Assembly: GCF_030272615.1 (NCBI RefSeq)
Contig: NC_081414.1
Coordinates: forward strand, 341,360,717-341,424,716
Reading direction: 5' to 3'
Length of the DNA stretch: 64,000 bases
Source: Cryptomeria japonica
Taxonomy: Eukaryota > Streptophyta > Pinopsida > Cupressales > Cupressaceae
The position numbers were made by a program, and so were the translations under genes. Below the pieces are notes generated by a model. It worked only from the letters and a program-made list of their open reading frames with translations, made no database searches and was not told the origin of the DNA. The stretch's first letter is position 1. Every line of letters begins with the position of its first letter. Shown piece by piece: positions 49,617 through 62,958 of the stretch.

Positions 49617-50860
49617 CTATCTTAGTTTGTTCCTTGTCATCACTAGATCATCCTTATCTCCTATAATCTGACTTGGTGCATGGTGTCTTCTGACATACTT
49701 GGCTAATATAGGCTCGGTAGGCTCTATATGATCTTCTTCATCACTCGGTAACTGGATATTTTCTTCATTTTCTTCAACAGTTATCTCGGTAGAACTTCTC
49801 GGTTGCACATAGACAAATTCATCATAGTCTTCTGGTTCTTTGGAATTTCCTTCATCATTTCTTTCTACAAATTCATCAATTTTCACATTTGCACTTTCTA
49901 CTATTTTGTTAAATGATTTGATCAGACATTTAAATTCTTTGCTTCTGGAAGAATATCCTAGAAATGTTCCTTCTTCATTTTTCTGATCAAACTTGTCATT
50001 TCTATCATCTTTATGAACATAGCATTTACTTCCAAAGATTTTAAAATAACTTGCATTAGGTTTCTTGCCATACCAGATTTCATAAGGTGTCTTCAAAGTA
50101 CCTTTCTTCAATTGAACTTGGTTCAAGGTGTAAACAATTGTGCTTATTGCTTCTCTCCAAAATGTTTGGGGAACCTTCTTCTCAATCATCAGTGTTCTAG
50201 TACAATCCACAATAGATTTGTTTCTTCTTTTAGCTATTCGATTCTATTGTGGAGTTCTCAGTGCAGAGACTTGTCTTTTAATACCATGATCATTGCAAAA
50301 TAGGTTGAACTCATCAGATGTGAACTCTCCTCCTCTATCTGATCTAAGACATTTCAATTGTCTTCCTATTTCATTTTCAACTCTAGACTTGTACCATTTA
50401 AACATTTGAAAAGCTTCTGATTTTTCTTTTAAAAACATTACTGACATCATCCTTGAATAATCGTCCACAAATAATATGAAATACTTATCACCATAATAAC
50501 TTTGAACTTTCATAGGACCACAAAGATCAGTATGCACAAGATCTAAAATTCCCTTAGAAGTGTAGGACTTACTTGTAAAGCTTGATCTTGTCATCTTACC
50601 CATCTGGCATCCTCGGCACATAGCATTCTCAGGTTTTTCAAGACTCGTTAGACCTCTTACTGGGTGCTTCTTACTTATTTTGATCAGATTATCAAAATTA
50701 ACATGACAAAACCTTTTATGCCATAACTAGCTATCATCAATCTTTGCATGCAAACACTTATTGTGAGTTAACTCAAGGTGAAATGTATTACCTTTTGTTT
50801 GTGTCCCAGTAGCAACTAACTTTCCATTCTTGTCATGAACTTTGACAATTCCTTTCTAAA
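49617..50860 (-). pseudogene. Copia-3 integrase
   Basis: The zinc segment ends MCRGCQMGKM, followed by HTDLCGP and LRSDRGGEFTSDEF. A TAG after ALRTPQ (about 50244) falls just before the third catalytic block, and the frame then resumes at 50210 (DCTRTLMIEKKVPQTFW). The C-terminal segment includes FKIFGSKCYVHKDD and FLGYSSRSKEF, then an acidic linker. Another stop lies in the pre-integrase region near 50730. Confidence 0.85.
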
Positions 50861-51209
50861 ATTCTATTTGGTAACCTATGTTGTTTAGCTGTGCTACACT
50901 CAACAAATTGTATTTCAAACCTTCAACCCAATAAACATCATTACATCTTGCATTATCAAGAAGTGTTATGGTTCCTTTACCTCTTACTGTACATGGTGCA
51001 TCATTACCAAATCTAACATAGCCTCCATCATAATCTTCTAACATAACAAACTTGTGTTTATCTACTATCATATGATGTGAGCATCCACTATCTATAATCC
51101 AAGAATCATTAGTGTTTATGTGAGATATTAGGGATTTTTCTTCATACCTTTCTTCATCTGATCCATTCTTGATAGCCACATAAACAACTTCCTCTATATC
51201 AGTCTCATC
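50861..51209 (-). pseudogene. Copia-3 protease
   Basis: The active site WIIDSGCSHHMIVDKHKF and the family block WVEGLKYNLLSVAQL are intact. It would cleave the polyprotein. It is bounded by stops on both sides. Confidence 0.82.
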
Positions 51210-52241
51210 TTATTTATCATCGTCAGATTCCTCATCAGCAATTAAGCATGTCTTTCTATCTCTTCTTCTGAAGTCTCGGTGTCCTCTGTAATGATTATCT
51301 TTTTGTTTGTCATCTCCGTAATCTCTCTTTTCAGTGAAATCTTTGTCAAGACAGTTAGAAGCCATATGTCCAATCTTATCACAATTGAAACATTTCAAAG
51401 GTAGTTTTCCTTTATACTTACCTTTGCCTCTCAGTAACCTTTTGGCTAATAGTGCTTCAAACTCTTCTTGCTTTCTGATTTCTTCATACAATTTGTGTAC
51501 CTCCTCCATGTTCTTCCGAAATCTTTCACTTGCTCCACTGTGATCTCCTTCAGAGTACTTATACTTTCTTTCATTGTAATCATTAGATTCATTTAGATGA
51601 AAAGAACTAAATGCAGATTCAACTTTATTTACTAATGACCCACTGTTATCAAAATTACTTAACTCAAATGCATGTAGCTTACCAATAGTAGCATCTAAGG
51701 AAACTGGCATATTAGGTACAGACCTCAATTCATTGATTGTAGAGACTCAGATTGCATAGGCAGGTAGAAGGGTTCTTAACAACTTACTTGTAACATCCTT
51801 CTCTTCAATAGTTCCTCCTACTCCTTTGATTTGATTTACAATCTCCTTTAGTCTTGTACTATACTGGGTTATGTTATCACCTTCATTCATCCTCATAGAT
51901 TCAAGTTGTCCTCTTAAACTATCTACTGTTGCTCTTTGAACATGTTCATCTCCTCCATATACAGATATGATCTTAGTCCACATTGCCTTTGCATCAATAC
52001 ATCCATCTAGACCATTAAACTCAAAATCAGTCAATGCAGATGTTATTTCAATCATTGCTTGAATATGTTCTTGCTTCACCTCTATCTCTTCCATAGTCAA
52101 TGGATAGGTGCTCGGTGCAACAAAATCATTCTCCAGATAGTATATAGCATATTCTCTAACTCCTGATAGATGTAGCTTCATCCTTTTTTGCCATGTAGAG
52201 AAACTTGACTTATTTAGCTTAGGTGTATCCCTCTTATACAT
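51210..52241 (-). pseudogene. Copia-3 gag
   Basis: Starts at an ATG at 52241 (MYKRDTPKLNKSSFSTWQKR), about 65 bases after the LTR. The capsid core (WTKIISVYGGDEHVQ, RLKEIVNQIKGVGG) ends at one stop near 51747. The frame then continues through a basic region to a CCHC knuckle at 51351-51392 (CFNCDKIGHMASNC). Confidence 0.88.
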
Positions 52242-52291
52242 CTTTGGATCTTTAACTCAAGTGCTTTTAAACTTTCCTTTCAGAGTCCAAA

Positions 52292-52303
52292 GCTCTGATA
52301 CAA
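52292..52303 (-). promoter_or_regulatory. Copia-3 primer binding site
   Basis: The minus strand reads TTGTATCAGAGC, two or three bases after the LTR, matching 11 of 12 bases of the initiator tRNA-Met complement. Confidence 0.82.
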
Positions 52304-52305
52304 AT

Positions 52306-53838
52306 TGATAGTTTTGATACTTAATATAAGTACAGATCCAATAGCCAACAAGATGAGAGGGTGGGGGTAAGTCATACAAACTTAATCATCCATAAAAACA
52401 TCAGATTCAACCTCGGTAACACATATATCAGTCATATAACCAAAAATTGTCAAACATGCAAACTCAAAAGCAAATGAGCAATATAAACCTCATAACACCA
52501 GATTTAACATGGAAACCCAAATAGGGAAAAACCACTATGGGATTTTGAACCCAATAAGAAATATACTCTTCTAGAGTATGCTTGGTTAAAAGCAAATCCT
52601 ATTAAAGATTACAAACACATTGCTAGATGTGACCCAGTTAAGGGATTTCCCTCAGATCTGTTAGGATCTTCACTTTGTTAGAAGTGACCTTGTCAAAGGA
52701 TTTTAAACACTCAATCAGAATGTCACCTTGCTAGAGTATTTACATATAAGACTGTTAAGTCCACTCGGTTAAGAGATTTCTCGTCACTTTCACAAAATAA
52801 TAGTAATAAAAATCTATCTGCAACTTCACATCTAAAATGCTAAAGTAGATTCCTATTTGTTCAATACAATCTAGACATAGAACTAATCTTGTCTATCTAC
52901 TGGACATCAATACTTTATTATTCTAATAGGTCTTCAAGCTTCTGTGCGCAGTAATCACTATGTAGTATCCCTGTGCATACACTTGCCCACATACATTATT
53001 TATCAATATTTTCCTATTTATAAACAATCTTCTAACCACTTAATCTCATTGATCACAATTTCCCATGATTAATTATAGCCATCAGATCTTCAATCTTGTC
53101 CAGGTTCAATGTATCTTTCGATTTGAAAATGTTTTACCCTGCCTTGGAACTTGCATATTCACCTTGGAACTTGTGTTAGGGTAATGCGGTTCAATTTGAG
53201 TTGTAGATCTTCTTGCCGACTTTCCATTGCCTTAGATTTGTTAACAAACTACTTCCACGGCTTACCAATCATTGATCTGCTCCAGCTCATCAACATCATT
53301 CTTTAAATATCACATGTAAACATTTAATGGATTCCGTTATAGCTCGGTTAAAACTTGGTGAATACTAAACTTCACTTGGTAGACATTCTGCCTTCATTAA
53401 CCGATAGCAATAAACTTAGGGTTTACGAACTAGGTTCCTTAGGGTTGACCGACTAGGTTCTTTTCTTGATAACATAGTATAGTATTAACCTTTACATTTT
53501 ACAACATATGTATGATGTTAAAATAATCTAAAACATCAAGATCTCATCATTGTTTGACTCGGTAGAGTTGCCCATTGAATAACTTATCCCCTTATTCATC
53601 ATATTCTTTCTTGTGTCTTTACCGACTTCTTTATCATCTTCATATCATACTTCTCAAGATATGGCAACATCATACTGAATTAGAAAATTAATTTCTTGAC
53701 ATCAATGACAAAATAATAATATCAAGATAGTAAAACATCTTTAATCAGTTATGTCCATAATCATCAACAACCTTCTCAATATCCTTATTGAAATGTCAAC
53801 AATCTTTCATTGTCTGTTATAATGCAATATTGCCAACA
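52306..53838 (-). repeat. Copia-3 5' LTR
   Basis: 1533 bases, TGTTGGCAATATTGC to AAAACTATCA on the minus strand. It matches the other LTR apart from small indels, for example a short extra repeat near 53420-53450. Confidence 0.93.
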
Positions 53839-54322
53839 CAAAGGCCTTCGGTATTGAGCTTAACCAGGACTGTAATCAGGCATGGTAGATGCTATCATTG
53901 GTAGTTCATTCTTCTAGATTGTTGCCCAATTATATTGAGGTGGTTATAACCTCTTTGTAGTCAGTCAGATTCCTTTGTAATGAGCAGTACGCTTTAGGTA
54001 GTGTGCCTTCTTGCATGTGTAGGCCCCTTATTGTATCACATACTTTCTATAGAAGTATTATCTGACTATGGGTAGGCTTGCCACTGTGGTTTTTCCCCTT
54101 ATTGGGTTTTCCACATACAAATCATGGTGTTATGTGGTATGGTTGCATTGTGTTAATTCTTTGTTTCATTCTTAATTTTTATTGCTTACCGGTATGTATT
54201 TCTGCTATTCTGGTATTTAATGTTTATGTGCTCCTATTAAAGGTTATAAAGTGGTTTGATTAATATAATATGTTGACAACTGATTCACCCACCCTCTCAG
54301 TTTTCCATCGGTTATTCTAACA
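53839..54322 (+). repeat. Copia-2 3' LTR, right part
   Basis: Resumes with CAAAGGCCTTCGG, exactly where the left part stopped, and ends TTCTAACA followed by CTATT. Confidence 0.9.
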
Positions 54323-54423
54323 CTATTTGTTTCAACCGAGGAGAAAGAGGAATAGTAGGTGCTTTCATAAAATTAGAAGTGGAAGAAATATAAATGGAAG
54401 AAGAGTAGTTTTGGGAACAATAT

Positions 54424-55866
54424 TGTATACCTAAAAGATTGGTTAGCCAATCAACAACATGCACAAGTAAGTATACCAATGAAACATAACAAAATAAAGA
54501 TCTGAATGACAAAGCAAGCCAAATCATCCATCTCCTAAGATTGTTCCATTGTTTTCTATCTCCAAGGATCCTTCAAATCAAGGTGGCTCTCAACGTGGAT
54601 GAACACTTGATCTCTAGGATGACTACCTAAAGGATGAGGGATATATGATCAAAGATATAAATGCAAAGCAAATAAGATCTTAGCATGATATTGATATGAA
54701 ACTAGTTATGATGTGATGCAAGGATGATGATATTGATATGAAGCTAAATTAGCATGGAAATGAAACTAACATGATATATTACTAACATGATATGTGAAAC
54801 ATGATAATTCTATGCTATGATGCTACTAAAATGATCTAATTACTATTATCAAAGAGAAGTTAAAATGCTTGATGAAGTGAGACTATAAATTAGGTGCATG
54901 AAGACTTGGATTGATTGATAATGAAGGAAGTGAAGCCTATTTATAGAAGAAATGGGCATGGAGGGTTAAGAGTGAGTAAACTTAACAAGGGTTAGGATTG
55001 AATGATCTTCAATCCTTGTGAGATTTTCAACCCAATTCTAGGTTGACAAGTGTCACCATGAGGAGACTTGAGAGGATATGTAAGAGGCATTAAATGCTTG
55101 AGAATACATGGTGTTTACCTTAGGAGCTAAGGTTATGGTTGAGTTATTGGATAATACTTTGACCCAAAGGACAAACTCTTGTGCAAGAGTTAGTGGATAA
55201 CCATGGTCAAAGCAATGAATCCTTGAAGAGACCTATGGGCTAGATGAGGGTTAAGTTAGAGAGAAAGTCTCTAACCAAAGGGATAAGGTTGAGTTAGCCA
55301 TTAATGGTTAGGAAGACTTTGAGGGTTAACTTGTTGAAGACATAAATGCTTTAATGCATTTCAAAGACTTTTGGGGATTTCTGAGAAGTGACTTCTCTTA
55401 AGGAATGTGCAAATGATTAAGGGGTGGATTAGGCTAATTAGGATGATTAGAAGAATCTAGAAGGCTCTAGAAGAGGTTTAGTCATGAATTTAGGAGAATC
55501 CAAGTGGGAGATATTTACAATTTTTAATTAAAATAAAATGATATATTTCAATTAATGGGTGCAACTTGCATTTGTAGGGAAACACAAGTGGGGGAGGATT
55601 TATAAATAAATATTGATTTATTTATATTAGAAGATTAATTTAATTAAATGTAAATTGAATTAAATGTGGAAAGGGGATTTAATCAAATAAATTGAGTTTA
55701 TTTATTTAACAGAAGAAAGGGGAAATAATCAAATGTTGAATTTTATTAATGGCTAGATAGAAGGAAACGGGATATTAATTAAACTTTAGTTTAATTAATA
55801 GGTGGATAAATGATAATTAAATAAATAAAATTCATTTAATTAAGTGTGCAGATTTAGGTGTCTACA
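54424..55866. mobile_element. Solo LTR, 1443 bp (copy in segment C)
   Basis: Same length and place as 21154-22596. TGTATACC...TCTACA ends are intact, and both flanks read AATAT (54419-54423, 55867-55871). This confirms the boundaries of the more decayed B copy. Confidence 0.88.
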
Positions 55867-56130
55867 AATATTAGTCACAATTTTATTTTTTGGTAGAGAT
55901 AAAGGAGGTCAATTTTATGGTGGTGTTAAATTGTTAAGAGCATGTAGATGTGGGAAATTAGTATTTGAAATGAGATGGTATTAATATACATCTCAAGTAC
56001 TTGAGAATCAATTGGAATGTTCTAAGAGATTGAAGGCTCTTTTAATTCAAGTTTTTTTAATTTTTATTATTTTTGGCTTTGCATCTCCTTGAGCACGTGA
56101 TTTTTTAAAATAAACACCTACTTTGGGATC
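55867..56130. other. Upstream-region DNA of segment C
   Basis: Paralogous to 22597-22860 and to part of copy A. No gene is seen. It is interrupted at GGATC by the next solo LTR. Confidence 0.7.
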
Positions 56131-56921
56131 TGTTAGGATTCCCAAAGATACTGAGAAGGGGGGGGGGGGTGAATAAGTATCTTGTCGATTAATGTATTTT
56201 CTTAACTTATTAAATGAATTGCATGTCAAAATAGTGTATCGGTAAACAAGAATTAATGCAGTAAATAAGAACAATAACCACAACATAGAAAGCACACCAT
56301 AACACAATATTTTTAATGAGGAAACCCGGTGTGGGAAAAACCTCGATGGGATTTGTGACCCACAATATTCGCACTATCCAATAAGTGAATATTACTTATA
56401 AATAGGGCCCTGCACATGCAGGGAGGCCAACTGCCTAAAGCTCACTGCTTAAATACAAAAAGAGAAGTCTCACTGACTTACAAAATGGATTAAGTAAATC
56501 CAATATCATGTACTGCTTCGGTTCAGCATCTGCTATGCCAGGTTCAGTACCAGTTTAAGCTCATGCAACTTCCATAAACCTTATTCCAAACTCTACCTTA
56601 ATATTTGCATATTACTTCTGCAATAATCTAATCATATCCGCATCTACTAAATGATCTACAAGATCTCATACTTATATGAGTCTTATTACAATTCTGCTTT
56701 GTCAGCTTTCAAAAAGATTTTACAATTAAATACCAAATATAATGAACAAAATCTTGTCGGCCAGGGTGGTGATAATCATATTTTTGCTACTGGTGAACTG
56801 TATACCGATGTAAAGTCTGTCGGTACCAGTGCCTGCTAGTGCCATAGGATTGTAAGGTTGCCATCAATCACAATACCTTCAATCACCTACAATTTCTCAT
56901 TGGAGTGTGCAATTGCCAACA
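56131..56921 (-). mobile_element. Copia-type solo LTR, 791 bp
   Basis: Present in C only; B reads through at the same place (TTTGGGATCATATTC). On the minus strand it starts TGTTGGCAATTGCAC and ends GAATCCTAACA, with a G12 run near the LTR end (plus strand, 56158-56169). The flanks GGATC and AGATC match at 4 of 5 bases. It shares the C-run and a TGCATGTGCAGG-like stretch with the Copia-1 LTR but is a distinct family. Confidence 0.85.
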
Positions 56922-57844
56922 AGATCATATTCATATCCTCCTCTAGAATTATTTGATCATGAAATTATAGAATACATAATAGTAGGTTGTTGATATCTTG
57001 AAACATTAGTTTATTTATATATCTATTTTGTCTTCCTTTTGAGTGTTGTGTGGCTTCATGGCAACATTTTCAATAGTTTTTGCATCTAATTACATCAGAT
57101 TTTTAGAATAATAAATAGATATTTTCAGTTAATTTTAAAATCAAAAGACCAATTAGTTTTCACTGCATGAAGACAGACTATAGTTCTTAGGGATGAAAAT
57201 AAGAATCACTTTAGATATTATTTTTATGACAACATAACACATATCCTAGAAAATGTAACATAATTTAATACATGATGATAAAACATAATTGAGACAAGAT
57301 TTAGTAATTCCATTCTAAATTTTTGAAAAGGATTATAAGTATGACATTTAGATGAAGATGTTTATAGAGTTGACTATGCACAATTAAGTATTTTTTCACA
57401 ATTTCATAATTTTATGAGCTAACAACATAATCCATTCTACAACATATGAATTTGAAAATATATCATAATAATTAGAAATTATTTTTAAAATTAAAATTCC
57501 ATATGGTTGGCACTCTAAATTAATGCAAACTAAATTATGGGGAAATGCTAATAAAAAAAACTTCAAATGTAATACAATAACAACATAATACATATTTCAG
57601 GAGACATGACATAATATCACATCATGCTTTTAAAAGTAGAGGGGCTCTTAATTTAAAATATAAAAAATTAACATGCTGTAGTAAATAAACTATTCAAAAC
57701 TGATTTGAAAACTACAATTATAAAATTATCTTAAAATTTATTAGCTAAAATAGTCTTTTTCTTGATATTTTTCATGTTAAGTTTGAATTAGGTGATTATT
57801 TTAACTTCGTATCAATGAATGTAATTGAATTGGTACCTTCTAAT
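56922..57844. other. Upstream-region DNA of segment C
   Basis: Paralogous to 22860-23599 and to 5560-6060 in A. It keeps about 250 bases lost from B. No gene is seen. Confidence 0.65.
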
Positions 57845-58753
57845 TGTTGGCAATATGTGCAACATGGTGTTGTCATTGATGTCAACTTAAGTTTAATGGT
57901 GAAGTTAAAGAGGTTGACAAATGGTGTGTAATGAGATATTTGAGAGAGATGGTTTTATGTTTGAAAGAGATGGTTTGATGTTTGAAAGAGATGGTTTGAT
58001 ATATAATTGGAATGATTGAGGACAATTCAAAAGACTGTCAATTAAATCCATGGCAAAATATCAGTCTAGATGTATGGTATGTCATTGTGAAATATTCTTT
58101 ATTATTTTGTTATGGGATGTAGTTATATTAGTTGATGGATACATTCTCAAGGAGTTATTTGATTGACATTTAAGATTGGATTCATACCGATGTTGTTGAA
58201 TAAATTTGTCTAAGTGTTGAATAGTACAATTTTCCTAAGTTGGTCATTTGGTATTTTGGTCTACATTCTACCATATTGCATGTTCTCATTGTGTGGCTCA
58301 AGATTTATTCTTAGTATTGTGTAAAGAGCCTACTTACCAAATTTCAAGTCATACATATTTGGGCAACAAGAGTTATAAGTGTTTATTCTCCATATTATAG
58401 TTTAACAATGTAATGTCTCAATTGACTCACTAGAATGCTCTTCATTCTTCCATAGTGATTGGTATGCTTGTAAATTTAGGAACATGTTAAATATGGTATA
58501 AGGGTTAAATAATGTGAGTTTTAGATTAATTGGTTCTCAAAAATTCTATATCTTATGTACTGAAGTTTCACGATCTATTTAGTTTGTCCTATTTCTATCA
58601 ATTTAGTTGGATTTTTCAATTGCACGAGAATTTGATGATCGATTATTTTAGGAGATGATTCAAGAAACATTTTTAATTATTTGCATTACTTCTATCTTGT
58701 TGTAAATGATGATTTCAGTTTCTCCCTAGTGGTGTAGAGGCAACCAGTTAACA
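57845..58753 (+). repeat. Possible decayed copia LTR (segment C)
   Basis: Duplicate of 23600-24508; the same TGTTGGCAATATGTGCAACA start and TTAACA end are kept. Confidence 0.4.
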
Positions 58754-61168
58754 ATTTGACATAAGCAATTGATCTGTCATCACTCATTCTTTATTGATGA
58801 GCTATTATACATATATTCAAGAATGGCAAATTCATAGCTCTAAAGTGTAAGATACTCTAAATACATAAGCAACAATATTAGGACCAAACATGTAAATTAG
58901 TGATCATTAAATTTCCATTGAGCATTGCCCATGATGACAACCTTCTATATAGACTTTGGAATACTCTCCATCTATTGAGAGTAAAGATTTAAGAGGGAGT
59001 TGTAAATAATTATTTGGTTTACATTGATTTAGATAGTTACTTGTTAGAAAACCATATGAAGGTGATCTAATCAATGAACTACTTATTCTTGATGACAACT
59101 AGAATTATTTGAAACATTCATGATTGAAATTATTTAGCTCAATATTTTTCTTGCTATTCTAAATAGAGTAATCAAATAACCAACCTCATCTAGAAAATAA
59201 CTTCTTACGAAAGACCTCAAATACCATTTCCCACTATATATATTTTTATCTCAGCTAAGGTTTGTTGATTGCTCAATTAATTATCAAGGTTTGTATCTCA
59301 ATTTTGTTACAGTATAGAATACATAGTTATCTATGCATGCTCATTTTAATTACAAATATCAAGAATGTCTTTAACATATTTAGGACCCAAGTGGAGTACA
59401 ACTTCATGTGTAGAATATATTATATTTATTTGTTCTCCTAGTGATATTATTATGCACAAGTAATGAAAAAATCAAAAGCTTTTTTTCAACAAGTAGAAAT
59501 GTTATTGTTGATAAGTTTCACTCCATAAGTACTCAACCATTATTGATATTTCTTATTATTTGTTTTGGCAGAAAATATTTTTAATCAAATTTCCCCTTGA
59601 TAACTATGATAAATGATGTGTATAGTTATAATAAATTTTTGAAGGGGTAGTCATCCATTGAAACAAAAATTTCATGTTGGATAAATAAATTTAGAGGTAG
59701 ACATCAAGGGTGGTTAGATTAGTATAAGGCCCCTACCTTATTTGAATAATATGGCAAGCTTCAAGAGTGAGTATGTATTGATGTTCTATTCATTGTGCCT
59801 TAAAAATTATTTGGAGTGGAAATGCACCGTGAAAGTTTGACTTGGAAATTTTATTCAGGTTTAATTCCCTTTGACTAAGTGAAAACATGTGTAAAACAAA
59901 TGATTTCCTTGCTTGAGAACATAAGTGAAAACCCTAATTTCACATTTTACAAAAGCACAAAACCTTATAAGATGTGAATATATTGCTCACAAATGTAATA
60001 GGTGTAAGCCTTAGTTGAAAAGAAAAAAATGAAAATTATTGAAAAACTCATATAGAACATCACCAATGTTAAATCCTTGTGGTGTGAAGAATGATAAAAA
60101 TCCTATGGCCTCAATCAATAATATTATTAGAGCCTTGAGATGAGATCACACTTGAATTTTATAAAGAAACTTAAAGAAAAAATAATGCAATAAAAATAAG
60201 AATACATTTGATTTAGATCCCATCAAGATTTTGTGATGCAAAGGATTTCGAATAGAGTAAAAGTAATCAACCTCTATCAATAAACTTCTATATTCTTATC
60301 AAGTATAAAAACAAACCATTTTTATTGAAGTTTATAAAACATTGATGAACTATTGGTGAAATCGAATTTGCAATATTTGGTGAATTATTAGTGAAGAGGC
60401 ATGAAACATGAACCAAAAAATGCCTTTCTATAGCTACTAACAAAAAAAAAAAAAAAAGAGAAGGGTGCATTAGTGAGGTAGGAAAAATGATCTTATCAAT
60501 GAAAGAAAAGGAGGAGAGGAGTCAAGGTTACAAGGTATTTTTATTTCTTTTTCAAATACAAAGTGAGCTATGTGATTTTATTTTGATGGTTAAGTTAGGT
60601 TTTTTAAAATGGGCTAGGTTTTAAGTTAATAATGAAAAAGTGCACCTGGGCTTATTGAGAATGTAGAGTATAATGTAATTTTGTAAGTTTTAAATGGGAA
60701 AAGGTGTAGATTGTAATACCAAAAAATGGTTAGTAGACATTAGTGAATAATCATAAATTTAAACCATTTAAAAGTATCATCAAGGAATAATAATAGCATA
60801 AATGGAACATAATAAAAATTATTAACCTTATAACTTCCATATTCTCTATATGCCATTGTGGTCTTCCTTGTCTCCACGAACATTGCTAGCTCCAAATTTG
60901 ACTAATGGAGAGTGGGAGAGAGATATGGGTGAGTGTGGAACTCTCTCAAACTAGCATAACAAGATGAAGATGGATGAGTAGATGTGGATATGCAACCAAA
61001 AGGGTAGCATAAGTCTATGTTAAAAAAGTGGATGATTTGATAAGAGGGAAGGGTTCAATTTATAGATTTTGGGGCTTAGAAATGAATGGTAAAGATTGTA
61101 AGGATGGTGAAGGGCTCAAATTGAAAGGGAATGCAGTCCCATATTTGAAGGCCTACCCTTGTAGCATG
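58754..61168. other. Unrecognised AT-rich DNA of segment C
   Basis: Duplicate of 24509-26947 in B with small indels. No protein resemblance, RNA gene or clear element boundary was found. Confidence 0.5.
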
Positions 61169-61202
61169 TGTCACAAGGGGAAGAGGGGTGCCATGGTATG
61201 TG

Positions 61203-61346
61203 TGCTCACACATTTGTGAGCACATCTTGGGAAGAATGACTATCATAGGGAAAAGAGGAATGTATGCTCACTTATATGCAAGCAAGATTTGGGAATCCCA
61301 CTTATCTTGGGGAAAAGGGGAAGGTGTGCTCACACATGTGTGAGCA
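61203..61346. repeat. Palindrome array, 62-bp spacing (segment C)
   Basis: Near-palindromes start at 61203, 61265 and 61327, the last being the perfect 20-mer TGCTCACACATGTGTGAGCA. The middle one is the most worn. A further 16-base core CTCACACATGTGTGAG is at about 61475-61490. Confidence 0.85.
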
Positions 61347-62814
61347 ACCTTGAGAAGTTCATGAAGTTGACAAGTGGAACATTTGTGGAAAGGTGTAAGG
61401 GCTAGTGGAAGAGGACTTATGACATACGAGGCAAAACAGGAAAGTGTAGGGTGACTCCATGGGGAAGAGAAATTCTCACACATGTGTGAGTACCCCTTGA
61501 TCAAAGGTGATGTGGATGGGTGAGATGACTTGGGTAGGTGTGTAGTATTTTAAATTTAAATAAATACTAATAGGGATTAGGATTTGGGTTAATTAGTTTA
61601 ATGGGGGGGATTAGAAGATATGTTTGTAGGAATTATCAAATTATCCTAATTAATTATGAATTAATTTGGCTAAGTAGGATTAGGGATAAAATTGGAATAT
61701 TCCGTAAGGCATAATTTGATTTATTGAAATAAATCAATCTTTGGGAGAAATGGAAAGGGGTTATTAATTAAATGTAATTTAATTAATTTAAAGATAATAA
61801 TAGGTTAATATGATTGATTAAATTAGTCACATGGTTCAAGGGATAATTAATTAAATATTAATTTAATTAGTTTAATGTTTCTACATTTCCCCCCTCTTTG
61901 TTATAGCATTATTAAGTGATGTTATGTCAAAGAAGAACAAAATATAGTGGATAGAAAAGGATAAAAACTATTTGCATGATGCCCCTTTCACTAGTGGGCT
62001 AAGGAAGGATGACAAGGAAGCAGTGGTATGCCCCCTCGAGAGGACATGTGGGTTCCAAGAACATGGGTGTTCTCTCAAAATAGATAAGACTAAAGGATGA
62101 AAAGAAAACTTGGAGGGATACAAAATGTGAATAAGTTGGAACCTCTAGGTGAAAAGGGGAGATGGAATGAAAGGGGATATGATAGGTTTACATGGAAGAT
62201 GGATGGAAAGGATGGGATTGTTGTTATGAATTATCCGAAGAGTAATCCTAGGTTTGATTTTGCAAAGAATTATCAACAACACTGATTATAGGAATCAAAA
62301 TGTAATGAATATTCGATGGGTGGAACAGACTCGCATACAATAGGTTATCTCAATGTATGAAAGTGTACATGTCACCGTGACTGAATATATGAGGTATATG
62401 AGTTGGATGGTATCCTTGTGCGTTCAAGTCCTTTACGGGGACTTGATTGGAATATGCAAAAGAATGGGCCACCCAACTATACCAACATACTCAAAGTTAA
62501 TGCAAGACTTGTTGGATCAAACAGGAGAAACCATTAAAGACACCATGTGCCAAAAACTATGCCCCAATGTACACCAAACCATATATAACAAGATATAGAA
62601 AGATCAAGGCAACCATGAATAGGCATAGGCCTAGAACAAAAAATAAAATCAAAGTAGAAAGATCATTCAAGCAAATGAATTGTTTGGCCACAAACATCTC
62701 TTGCCAAGAGTAGGACATGGATTTGGATATGATTTCTAGGCAGGGGAAGGATGCATCTCTGTGGGCATGATGATGAAAAGTGTCACAAGGGGAAGAGGGG
62801 TGCAAGGGTATGTG

Positions 62815-62958
62815 TGCTCACACACGTGTGAGCACATCCTGGGAAGAGCAACAGTCATAGGGAAAAGGGGAATGTATGCTCACACATGTGTGAGCAAACT
62901 TTGGGAAGCCCACTTGTCTTGGGGAAAAGGGGAAGGTGTGCTCTCACATGTGTGAGCA
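62815..62958. repeat. Palindrome array, 62-bp spacing (right repeat)
   Basis: Near-palindromes start at 62815, 62877 and 62939. The first is perfect with a CACGTG centre (TGCTCACACACGTGTGAGCA is off by one base step), and the second is the perfect CATG-centred 20-mer. Spacing is again exactly 62 bases. Confidence 0.85.

Larger units (their letters stand above)
46039..53838 (-). mobile_element. Copia-3: complete Ty1/copia element nested in the Copia-2 LTR
   Basis: Minus-strand element with both LTRs, a primer site, a polypurine tract and the full coding order. A perfect 5-base target duplication CAAAG lies at 46034-46038 and 53839-53843. It is related to, but a different family from, Copia-1. 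It carries a few stops in each domain. Because it sits inside Copia-2 and is missing from Copia-1, it inserted after the segmental duplication. Confidence 0.96.
41756..54322 (+). mobile_element. Copia-2: 5'-truncated copy of Copia-1, interrupted by Copia-3
   Basis: Aligns with Copia-1 from 15727 to its 3' end. The right flank is CTATT and the same host DNA as Copia-1, so it was copied with its surroundings rather than inserted independently. The 5' LTR, primer site and first half of gag are missing. About 570 bases between integrase and RT are deleted at about 43810. Copia-3 (46039-53838) splits its 3' LTR. Confidence 0.93.

Noticed and set aside
62097-62598. Two short frames in the core of the candidate element
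   Set aside because: No resemblance to gag or pol, different frames, and no second copy to test conservation.
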